A DNA stretch of 64,000 bases from Rhizobium tropici CIAT 899 (GTDB taxonomy: Bacteria; Pseudomonadota; Alphaproteobacteria; Rhizobiales; Rhizobiaceae). This document shows positions 57,705-64,000 of the stretch, piece after piece. The stretch lies in contig NC_020061.1 of NCBI RefSeq assembly GCF_000330885.1, forward strand, positions 485,468 through 549,467. Reading direction: 5' to 3'. Each line of letters begins with the position of its first letter. Position 1 is the stretch's first letter. The notes under the pieces are model-generated. The model searched no databases. It saw nothing but the letters and a program-made list of their open reading frames with translations, and was not told where the DNA came from. The translations under genes and the position numbers were made by a program.

Positions 57705-57713
57705 GCGTTCCTC

Positions 57714-58013
57714 TCAATACCGGCGCCACGGCGAGGAGGTCGCCTTGTAGTAATGCTTGTACGAGATATGGCGGACATAGACCTGTCGCATGAGCGGATC
57801 GGCCTTTGCCATCATTCTCAAGAGCCCGACGATGACAATCCAGACGCCAACGCCGAAGAGCGCCGAATAGATCGTAAGAACGACGAAGATGAGGATGACT
57901 GCGGCCAAGCCGGTGATCAGCACCAGTTCCCGGTCCGCGCCCACCAGAAGGTTCGGGCGCGACAGCGCGCGGTGGATGCGGTTCCGCTGCAGACCGGACG
58001 CGGACTCAGCCAT
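57714..58013 (-). CDS. trbD: T4SS protein TrbD (VirB3-like)
   Basis: The 99-residue protein begins [20 protein letters not shown] and has a pair of adjacent membrane helices ([20 protein letters not shown] and [20 protein letters not shown]). It overlaps trbC by 8 bases. It matches VirB3, which partners the VirB4-type ATPase. Confidence 0.93.
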   Translation of the reverse strand: MAESASGLQRNRIHRALSRPNLLVGADRELVLITGLAAVILIFVVLTIYSALFGVGVWIVIVGLLRMMAKADPLMRQVYVRHISYKHYYKATSSPWRRY

Positions 58014-58389
58014 TTGTCACTCCTGCGCCTTGGAAGCCGTCCGAGGCGACCAGCTCCCTCGTCAGGCCAATTGAAGCTCCAGTCGCGCCGAACAGGCCCA
58101 CAATGGTCGTGGCACCGAGCAGAATGCCGGCGACGAGAACCACGTATACAAGTCGCCGCGCGAAGTCGTTCAACTCCCCACCAAATATGAGCATGCCGCC
58201 GGCTATGGCGACAGCCGCAAGTGCGATGTATCCTGCGACAGGTCCGGTGATCGACTCTTGAATCTGCTGCAGTGGTCCTTCCCAGGGCAGTCCGCCACCG
58301 CCCGAACTGGCGAGTGCCGGATCAAGCGAAGCGAGAACTGTCGTTAGGACAGAGAATGTGACCTTGGCGAGCGAAGGCTTACGCGACAT
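58006..58389 (-). CDS. trbC: T4SS pilin TrbC (VirB2-like)
   Basis: The 127-residue prepilin starts at ATG 58389. It has a long signal sequence ending [20 protein letters not shown] and two membrane helices ([20 protein letters not shown] and [20 protein letters not shown]). TraF should process and cyclise it. It overlaps trbB by 11 bases. Confidence 0.93.
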   Translation of the reverse strand: MSRKPSLAKVTFSVLTTVLASLDPALASSGGGGLPWEGPLQQIQESITGPVAGYIALAAVAIAGGMLIFGGELNDFARRLVYVVLVAGILLGATTIVGLFGATGASIGLTRELVASDGFQGAGVTNG

Positions 58390-59356
58390 GACGGGCCTCC
58401 TCTTCCTCATCGAGTTGGTCTGAACCGATCTGGTATTGGCCCTCCGCGAACCGTTCGATGTGGATGACGTCTCGAACCCGTCGCCCGCGCGGTGTCCGTT
58501 CAATGGAGATGATGAGGTCGACTGCCTCACCGATAACCTCGTGCATCGGCTGCTGGCTTGCTTCTGCGGTCAATTGTTCAAAGCGGCGGAGGGCCGACAT
58601 GGCGGTGTTCGAGTGAATTGTCGCAACGCCTCCGGGATGACCGGTGTTCCACGCCTTCAGCAGAGTCAACGCGGCACCGTCGCGGACTTCGCCGACGACA
58701 ATCCTGTCGGGGCGCAGTCGCATCGTGCTCTTCAGCAATCGTGACATATCAACGGTATCGCTGGTATGCAGAAGAACGGCGTTCTCGGCCGAACAATGAA
58801 TTTCGGCGGTATCTTCGAGGATCACCAAACGGTCTTCGGGGGCGAATTTGACGATCTCATCGATCAACGCGTTCGCAAGCGTCGTTTTGCCAGAACCGGC
58901 GCCCCCGGATACGATGATGTTTCGCCTTTTGGAAATCGCCTTTCGGATCATTAAGGCGTGGCATCCCGTCAGCGCGCCTGACCGCACATATTCTTCCAGC
59001 GGAATTAGGCGTGGGGCACGGCGGCGGATCGTAAAGGCTGGCTTGGCGACCGCTGGTGGTAAAAGGCCTTCGAAGCGGTGCCCACCTATCGGGAGCTCGC
59101 CGGAGATGATCGGTTGCTTCGTGTCTACCTGGGACTGAAGGAAATGCGCCACAATTCCGATCACCGTTTCCGCGGCGACGGGGGACATTTCGCCGGCCGC
59201 CGCAACGCCGTGAGCGAGGCGCTCAATAAAGAGCTTTCCGTCCGGATTGAGCATTATTTCGATCACATCCACGTCTTCCAATGCGGCGCACAGCTTATGG
59301 CCGAGCGCGTCTTGAAGTTTGCAGACAAGCCGGTGGTGAGAGCGGAGCTGGTTCAT
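58379..59356 (-). CDS. trbB: T4SS ATPase TrbB (VirB11-like)
   Basis: The 325-residue hexameric ATPase shows Walker [21 protein letters not shown], the Asp box [12 protein letters not shown], Walker [20 protein letters not shown] and the His box [16 protein letters not shown]. It starts in an ATGA overlap with traI, so the operon runs traI-trbB and on. Confidence 0.96.
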   Translation of the reverse strand: MNQLRSHHRLVCKLQDALGHKLCAALEDVDVIEIMLNPDGKLFIERLAHGVAAAGEMSPVAAETVIGIVAHFLQSQVDTKQPIISGELPIGGHRFEGLLPPAVAKPAFTIRRRAPRLIPLEEYVRSGALTGCHALMIRKAISKRRNIIVSGGAGSGKTTLANALIDEIVKFAPEDRLVILEDTAEIHCSAENAVLLHTSDTVDMSRLLKSTMRLRPDRIVVGEVRDGAALTLLKAWNTGHPGGVATIHSNTAMSALRRFEQLTAEASQQPMHEVIGEAVDLIISIERTPRGRRVRDVIHIERFAEGQYQIGSDQLDEEEEARHVA

Positions 59357-59991
59357 GGATTTCTCCTTTTCCGCTGCCCATCTGGGGAGATGAATTCAGA
59401 ACGGTAACTGGATGGACGAAGCCTCAGGAATGTCTCGGCGTTCACCGGTAAGGTGCCCGCGACGGCAATTGTCTTGCCAATGTTCTTTGGTTCGCCCAAT
59501 CGCGATAGGTGCCACCCAACGCGTGCAAGGATCCGCTCGAATCGAAGATCGGTCACCGTGACGAGCTCCGTGTACCCATTTGCGATGCACCATTCGATGA
59601 TGCCTGCGAACATGGTCAAAGTGGCCTCGTGGACGAGGCCTCCTCCGCGAAGATCGACCAAGGTTGTGTCCACGCAAAAACGGGAGCTTTCGATCATACT
59701 TGGATGGGCGTTTAGGTGTCCATGCGTTAGCAGTGACGAAAAGACATGGGTCACCATCGTCGGACCCATGGCCGGCAGGAGTCTAGCGCATCCTGCCACA
59801 CGAGCGCTGTCCGATACGGCGAGTATGTAAGTCGGCTGGAGAGCGTCGAAGACGTCCGCTTCCCGGCCGTCAAGAACACCGACCTCCCAACCCAACCGAT
59901 TTGAAAACACTTGAGCTCGAAGTCGATGATGTGCTTCGAGAAGGTGCTGTGCAGGAAGCCCATGTCTGGTCGATATCGCAACAACCTTCAT
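59353..59991 (-). CDS. traI: Acyl-homoserine-lactone synthase TraI
   Basis: The 212-residue autoinducer synthase has the conserved residues of the LuxI family: RLRAQVFSNRLGWEV (R, F, W), DALQPTYILAVSD (D), VAGCARLLPAMGPTMV (R-L-L-P) and MIESSRFCVD (E-S-R-F). It makes a diffusible acyl-HSL from acyl-ACP and S-adenosylmethionine. It is the first gene of the traI-trb operon and has a dyad box 62 bases upstream. It is intact, unlike its cognate activator gene traR. Confidence 0.95.
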   Translation of the reverse strand: MKVVAISTRHGLPAQHLLEAHHRLRAQVFSNRLGWEVGVLDGREADVFDALQPTYILAVSDSARVAGCARLLPAMGPTMVTHVFSSLLTHGHLNAHPSMIESSRFCVDTTLVDLRGGGLVHEATLTMFAGIIEWCIANGYTELVTVTDLRFERILARVGWHLSRLGEPKNIGKTIAVAGTLPVNAETFLRLRPSSYRSEFISPDGQRKRRNP

Positions 59992-60052
59992 ACTGATCTC
60001 CGTCGCTTAAATTTATCGACAAAGATCAGCACGGATTAGAATGGCTGGGCAG

Positions 60053-60068
60053 TTGTAGAATCCTACAA
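60053..60068. promoter_or_regulatory. LuxR-type dyad box upstream of traI
   Basis: TTGTAGAATCCTACAA is an inverted repeat (TTGTAG/CTACAA around AATC), centred about 70 bases before the traI start. A sequence sharing AATCCTACAA lies between traC and traA, so it is probably the TraR-binding box of this plasmid. It differs from the Ti tra box sequence. Confidence 0.7.
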
Positions 60069-60139
60069 GGTATTTTGGTGAGTCGCGCGCGGTTTTGGGC
60101 GACAACGCGCTGATCTGATCTCGCGTGTTATTCCCTTAG

Positions 60140-60156
60140 TTGTAGGAATCACCAGT
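60140..60156. promoter_or_regulatory. Second LuxR-type box in the traI/repA interval
   Basis: TTGTAGGAATCACCAGT is half of the same box: its reverse complement ACTGGTGATTCCTACAA parallels ACTGTGAATCCTACAA at 40892. It lies about 215 bases before repA, so quorum sensing could also act on replication genes, as in Ti plasmids. The second half-site is degenerate. Confidence 0.45.
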
Positions 60157-60369
60157 GAACAAATATGCAACGAACGTTGTGACTCGGAGCGGTAACAGAT
60201 TGGATTTGCAAGGGAAATACAGATGGCGGCGTTAACCATAGGTCAAGGGGCGTCCCGGCTATTAACAGTTTATTAGCCGCATTTTCCTTGCCGGCCCGCG
60301 AGAATCGGACATAATAACGGTTCAGTGGCAATATCGGGCCGAAAACCGTTATCTGAAAGATTTCTGACA

Positions 60370-61590
60370 ATGAACGCTAATTCGATGGCTTCGCTTAAGA
60401 TGCCGATGCACTTTGAAGATCAAATCCTAGAACAGGGTGATTTGATCTCGAAAAAGCTGCACCTACTTAGCGTACAACGATTCCCGCCCAACGCGAAAAA
60501 GACATTGCGAAGCTTCTCGCTGGCGGAGGTCGCGACCTATGTCGGCGTATCGCAGAGCACATTGAAAAAGCTGCATCTGGACGGAAAGGGCCCCTCCCCT
60601 CAAACATCGTCCTCCGGTCGTCGCTCCTACACCGCCGAACAGATGTTGGAACTGCGTCAATATCTGGATACGCACGGTCGATCCGACAACCGCATGTATG
60701 TTCCCCACCGGCGCGGCGGTGAAAAGCTGCAGGTGCTTGCTGTAGTCAACTTCAAAGGGGGCTCGGGGAAAACCACGACCGCCGCGCATTTAGCGCAGTA
60801 CCTGGCATTGACGGGGCATCGCGTCCTTGCCGTAGACCTCGACCCTCAAGCATCCCTTTCGTCTCTGCACGGCTTCCAACCGGAGCTCGATCAGATCGCG
60901 TCCATCTATGATGCCATTCGCTATGATGGTGCGAGAAAGCCGATCTCGGAGATCATCCAGACCACTAATTTTCCTGGATTGGACATTGTCCCTGCAAACC
61001 TCGATTTGCAGGAGTATGAATATGACACGCCGCTTGCGATGTCTGATAAGTCTTCTAATGAAGGCAAAACGTTTTTCACCCGCATATCGCGGGCTTTGGC
61101 TGAGGTCGACGATCGTTATGATGTCGTCGTCGTCGACTGTCCACCGCAGCTCGGATATTTGACGCTGACCGCACTGACCGCAGCTACAAGTGTTCTGATA
61201 ACAATCCATCCGCAGATGCTCGACGTGATGTCGATGGGTCAGTTCCTTCTGATGCTTGGTGGAATCCTAAAGCCGATCCGTGCCGCTGGTGCGGAAGTGA
61301 ACCTCTCCTGGTACAGATACTTGATTACGCGCTACGAGCCGACCGATGTTCCGCAAGCCCAGATGGTCGGCTTTATGTCCACGATGTTCAACGAGTTCAT
61401 ACTAAAGAACCAGATGGTGAAGTCGACGGCGGTTTCAGATGCCGGAATTACCAAGCAAACTCTGTACGAAGTCGATCGGGCATCCATGAATAGAGGCACG
61501 TATGACCGTGCGATGGAATCGTTGGATGCAGTGAATGCTGAAATTGCCGGCCTCGTTCACGAGTCATGGGGACGTCGATTTGTCAGCTGA
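60370..61590 (+). CDS. repA: Plasmid partitioning ATPase RepA
   Basis: The 406-residue ParA-type ATPase starts at ATG 60370. An N-terminal helix-turn-helix (SLAEVATYVGVSQSTLKKLH) precedes the deviant Walker A VVNFKGGSGKTTTAAHLAQY and the Walker A' and B regions VLAVDLDPQASLSSLHG and YDVVVVDCPPQLGYLTL. It segregates the plasmid with RepB and represses repABC. An earlier in-frame start at 60325 is less typical. It is divergent from traI, as in many rhizobial plasmids. Confidence 0.95.
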   Translation: MNANSMASLKMPMHFEDQILEQGDLISKKLHLLSVQRFPPNAKKTLRSFSLAEVATYVGVSQSTLKKLHLDGKGPSPQTSSSGRRSYTAEQMLELRQYLDTHGRSDNRMYVPHRRGGEKLQVLAVVNFKGGSGKTTTAAHLAQYLALTGHRVLAVDLDPQASLSSLHGFQPELDQIASIYDAIRYDGARKPISEIIQTTNFPGLDIVPANLDLQEYEYDTPLAMSDKSSNEGKTFFTRISRALAEVDDRYDVVVVDCPPQLGYLTLTALTAATSVLITIHPQMLDVMSMGQFLLMLGGILKPIRAAGAEVNLSWYRYLITRYEPTDVPQAQMVGFMSTMFNEFILKNQMVKSTAVSDAGITKQTLYEVDRASMNRGTYDRAMESLDAVNAEIAGLVHESWGRRFVS

Positions 61591-61592
61591 CA

Positions 61593-61636
61593 AAAACGAA
61601 CGTTTTATGCGGAAAAACAAGCAGCTAACGGCTGCT
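61593..61636. repeat. Inverted repeats between repA and repB, possible centromere-like site
   Basis: Two dyads lie in the 59-base gap: AAAACGAACGTTTT (61593-61606) and AGCAGCTAACGGCTGCT (61620-61636). RepB-binding parS sites of repABC plasmids are GC-rich palindromes located inside or near the operon, and the second dyad would suit. No other candidate was as clear. Confidence 0.4.
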
Positions 61637-61649
61637 CGGAGCAAATGAG

Positions 61650-62624
61650 ATGGCACGGAAAAATCTGCTCGAGGGACTTGCTGACCTGCATGAAGATAGC
61701 GGCACGGCACCTGCATATCCAATGCGAGGCGCAGGCAAATCTCTCGTGCGTTCGCTGGACGAGCTGGCAAAGCAGGCTGACAAATATCTCGAAGGCGAGG
61801 CAATTATCGAACTTGATCCGGCACAAATTGAAGGCTCCTTCGTAAAGGATCGGATATCAGACGACGACGGCGAGTATCAAGATCTGCTAGAGGCAATTAG
61901 GGTACGTGGGCAGGATACGCCTATTCTCGTGCGGCCCCATACAAAGGTCGATGGTCTTTATCAGGTTGTCTTCGGCCACAGACGGGTAAGGGCAGCAAGG
62001 GACCTCGGCAGAAAAGTCCGGGCTATTGTCAAGGCAATCGACGACCGTTCCCATGTCATTGCTCAAGGGCAGGAAAATTCCGCGCGCGCGAATCTCTCTT
62101 TTATCGAAAGGGCGTTATTTGCCAAGCGCCTGGATGATCTTGGTTACGGCCGAGAGGTGATTTCCTTGGCATTGTCCGCGAATGCGGCTTCGGTCTCGAA
62201 GATGATGACGGTGGCAGAGCGCATCTCGGCTAACGTCATAGAAAAAATCGGGTCGGCTCCCGGTGTGGGCCGAGAGCGCTGGATAGAGCTTTCACTTCTA
62301 GTCGGAAAATTCGCCAATAGCGGCAAAGTGTCAGAAGTTTTGAGCACGGACGGCTTCGACGCATTGCCGTCCGATGAACGCTTTTCATCTCTGTACAAGG
62401 CGCTCAACAGAACAGCGCGGCCCGTGAGGAAGGCGGAGGTTTCGACTCAAAAGGCGAAGTGGCAGCCCCGGGACAAGGCAGTGCAGGCCGAAATCAAGAA
62501 TACGGGCAAAGCTTTCTCGCTCTCGATGAAGGCGAAGAATGCTGGCCGTTTCGGAGAATATCTTTCCCGCAATTTGGATGCGCTCTACGAGCAATTCCTG
62601 AAGGAGGGAAGCAAAGGAGACTGA
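61650..62624 (+). CDS. repB: Plasmid partitioning protein RepB
   Basis: The 324-residue ParB-family protein begins MARKNLLEGLADLHEDSGTA. The ParB nuclease-like region shows LLEAIRVRGQDTPILVRPH and VVFGHRRVRAARDLGRKVRA (ParB box II). QGQENSARANLSFIERALFA and the HTH region LSANAASVSKMMTVAERISA complete the DNA-binding core. It binds parS and stimulates RepA. Confidence 0.95.
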   Translation: MARKNLLEGLADLHEDSGTAPAYPMRGAGKSLVRSLDELAKQADKYLEGEAIIELDPAQIEGSFVKDRISDDDGEYQDLLEAIRVRGQDTPILVRPHTKVDGLYQVVFGHRRVRAARDLGRKVRAIVKAIDDRSHVIAQGQENSARANLSFIERALFAKRLDDLGYGREVISLALSANAASVSKMMTVAERISANVIEKIGSAPGVGRERWIELSLLVGKFANSGKVSEVLSTDGFDALPSDERFSSLYKALNRTARPVRKAEVSTQKAKWQPRDKAVQAEIKNTGKAFSLSMKAKNAGRFGEYLSRNLDALYEQFLKEGSKGD

Positions 62625-62639
62625 AGCCGCAAAAGAAAA

Positions 62640-62689
62640 AGGCCCCCAAACGACCAAGTCGTGGAAGCCCTTCTCGTATTCCCTAAGCA
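62640..62689 (-). ncRNA. Antisense ctRNA in the repB-repC interval
   Basis: On the minus strand a promoter at 62696-62724 would start a transcript near 62689. It ends in a hairpin whose stem includes CCACGAC and GTCGTTTGG, followed by GGGGGCCTTTTTCTTTT, a rho-independent terminator. repABC plasmids encode such a small counter-transcribed RNA here. It blocks repC translation and sets copy number and incompatibility. Ends are estimated. Confidence 0.82.
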
Positions 62690-62695
62690 AGATTG

Positions 62696-62724
62696 AGAAT
62701 CGCATTTCCACGAATCCCTGTCAA
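62696..62724 (-). promoter_or_regulatory. Promoter of the antisense ctRNA
   Basis: The minus strand shows TTGACA (62724-62719), a 17-base spacer and GATTCT (62701-62696), a sigma-70-type promoter with a perfect -35. It points away from repC into the ctRNA. Confidence 0.7.
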
Positions 62725-62785
62725 GAGTCGTAACCGTCGATTTGGCGGGCGGATCTCTTTTGCCTCAATTAAGGTGAGAGAAAAA

Positions 62786-64000
62786 ATGCAGATTGGAAGT
62801 GTGACGACGCCCTTCGGGCGGCGGCCGATATCGCTTGCCCAGGTAAGAGGGCAAATGAAAACGGCTGAGATGCGGCCAGGTAAGACGGCCGACAAATGGA
62901 AGATCTTTCGCGATGCCTCGGAGGCGAGGGCAGTGCTCGGCATTCAGGACCGCGCCCTTGCCGTTCTTGATGCGCTCTTGACCTTCTATCCCGACAATGA
63001 GCTTTCGGAAGAGCGCGGCCTGGTGGTGTTCCCATCAAATGAACAGCTTTCCGTTCGAGCGCATGGTATTGCTGGCACGACATTGCGCCGCCACCTTGCT
63101 GCACTCGTCGATGCTGGACTGATCCAGCGCAAAGACAGTGCTAATGGCAAACGATACGCCCGAAAGGACAATGGCGGCCAGATCGAAGATGCGTTCGGCT
63201 TCAGCCTCGCGCCGCTGCTTGCTCGCGCCGAAGAGCTTGCGCAGCTCGCACAGCAGATAGCAGCCGAGCGCCGGCACTTCCGCAGCGCCAAGGAAGCACT
63301 GACGATCTGCCGTCGTGACGTTCGTAAGCTGCTGACGGCTGCGATAGAAGAGGGCGCTTCTGGCGATTGGGAAAAGCTGGAGGGCTACTACGTGCAGCTG
63401 CTCGCAGGCATCCCCCGCTCCCCAACCCTCAAAGATATTGAATCCGTCCTCGACGAAATGCGAATGTTGCGTGAAGAGATCATCAACCAACTGGAATTTC
63501 AGGAAGATTCTCAAAAAACAGATACCAATGATGTCCAAATTGGACGTCACATACAGAATTCAAAACCCGAATCCAGCAATGAATTTGAACCTCGCTCTGA
63601 AACAGAGCAGGGGGCGAAATCGAACCCAGACATTGGGCGAATGCGAGAGCCGATAAAGGCTTTTCCACTGGGAATGGTCTTGCAGGCCTGCCCTGAGATT
63701 TCGAATTACGGGCCGGGCGGGGCGGTCGGGAGTTGGCGCGATCTCATGTCAGCCGCGGTGGTCGTGCGATCGATGCTGGCCGTCAGTCCGAGTGCCTACC
63801 AGAATGCCTGTGAGGCACTCGGTGCCGAGAATGCTGCGGCCGTGATGGCCTGCATCCTCGAAAGGGCAGGGCACATCAACAATGCGGGCGGTTATTTGCG
63901 TGACCTCACCCGCAAGGCAGAACGCGGAGAGTTTTCACTTGGGCCGATGTTGATGGCGCTGATGCGAACGAATGGTTCGCCAGGCCGGAGAGCATCATGA
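62786..64000 (+). CDS. repC: Replication initiator RepC
   Basis: The 404-residue initiator starts at ATG 62786 (MQIGSVTTPFGRRPISLAQV) and ends with the stop at the last bases of the window. The N-terminal DNA-binding domain shows ALAVLDALLTFYP, VVFPSNEQLSVRAHGIAGTT and LIQRKDSANGKRYARK. The C-terminal half has VLQACPEISNYGPGGAVGSW and AAAVMACILERAGHINNAGG. RepC is specific to repABC plasmids of Alphaproteobacteria and binds an origin within its own gene. It is regulated by the antisense ctRNA just upstream. Confidence 0.95.
   Translation: MQIGSVTTPFGRRPISLAQVRGQMKTAEMRPGKTADKWKIFRDASEARAVLGIQDRALAVLDALLTFYPDNELSEERGLVVFPSNEQLSVRAHGIAGTTLRRHLAALVDAGLIQRKDSANGKRYARKDNGGQIEDAFGFSLAPLLARAEELAQLAQQIAAERRHFRSAKEALTICRRDVRKLLTAAIEEGASGDWEKLEGYYVQLLAGIPRSPTLKDIESVLDEMRMLREEIINQLEFQEDSQKTDTNDVQIGRHIQNSKPESSNEFEPRSETEQGAKSNPDIGRMREPIKAFPLGMVLQACPEISNYGPGGAVGSWRDLMSAAVVVRSMLAVSPSAYQNACEALGAENAAAVMACILERAGHINNAGGYLRDLTRKAERGEFSLGPMLMALMRTNGSPGRRAS
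63478..63605. other. oriV: AT-rich segment in repC, likely oriV
   Basis: The stretch between the two RepC domains (with AATTTCAGGAAGATTCTCAA and ACAGATACCAATGATG) is clearly more AT-rich than its surroundings. In repABC plasmids the replication origin lies in such an AT-rich part of repC. The exact limits are not defined. Confidence 0.55.

Noticed and set aside
1..64000. CRISPR array
   Set aside because: No series of regularly spaced direct repeats was seen anywhere in the window.
1..64000. tRNA or rRNA genes
   Set aside because: No cloverleaf-type sequence with a TTC-anchored T loop and acceptor pairing, and no rRNA motif, was noticed.

Overview
The window is a piece of a rhizobial symbiotic (Rhizobiaceae-type) plasmid. 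The evidence is a complete repABC replicon at the right end, a Ti-type quorum-sensing conjugation system (traI-trb, traCDG, traAFBH, traR, traM), and a nod box in front of a nodM-nolF-nolG-type nodulation cluster. GC content is high, with many insertion sequences, remnants and frameshifts, as expected of the accessory part of a rhizobial genome.

Layout. 1-3.3 kb: an IS66-type element sits inside an IS630-type transposase. 3.3-11.4 kb: prophage-like and broken genes, an MFS exporter behind a sigma-54 promoter, a secreted SH3 protein, a MazEF-type toxin-antitoxin pair, and fragments of ligD, a MocR regulator, an exonuclease and a ParE-type toxin. 11.5-18.8 kb (minus strand): nod box, nodM, an FMN reductase, nolF and nolG. 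19-24 kb: a secreted UbiC-like protein, two Hsp20 genes behind a probable ROSE RNA thermometer, a secreted PHB-type depolymerase and a PmtA-like methyltransferase. 25-38 kb: a plasmid establishment and defence belt with DUF3991/Toprim, NYN-LOTUS, a decayed ParB-like gene, ArdC, DUF736, a Zeta toxin pair, WGR and thermonuclease genes. In this belt an HU gene is split by a group II intron whose removal restores the HU frame exactly.

38-60 kb: traG-traD-traC (minus) and traA-traF-traB-traH (plus) diverge from an oriT-like region. traM follows. traR is cut after codon 19 by an IS256-type element flanked by a perfect 9-bp target duplication. Next come the trbI-H-G-F-L-J-E-D-C-B operon (no trbK) and traI. 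Related LuxR-type boxes lie in the traC/traA and traI/repA intergenic regions, so one regulator probably controls transfer. 60.4-64 kb: repA, repB, an antisense ctRNA gene and repC.

The nod-box operon would link Nod factor precursor supply (NodM) to an RND exporter (NolFG). The plasmid carries everything needed to mate, but the activator TraR is disrupted as sequenced, so transfer is predicted to be off unless the IS excises precisely or another activator substitutes.
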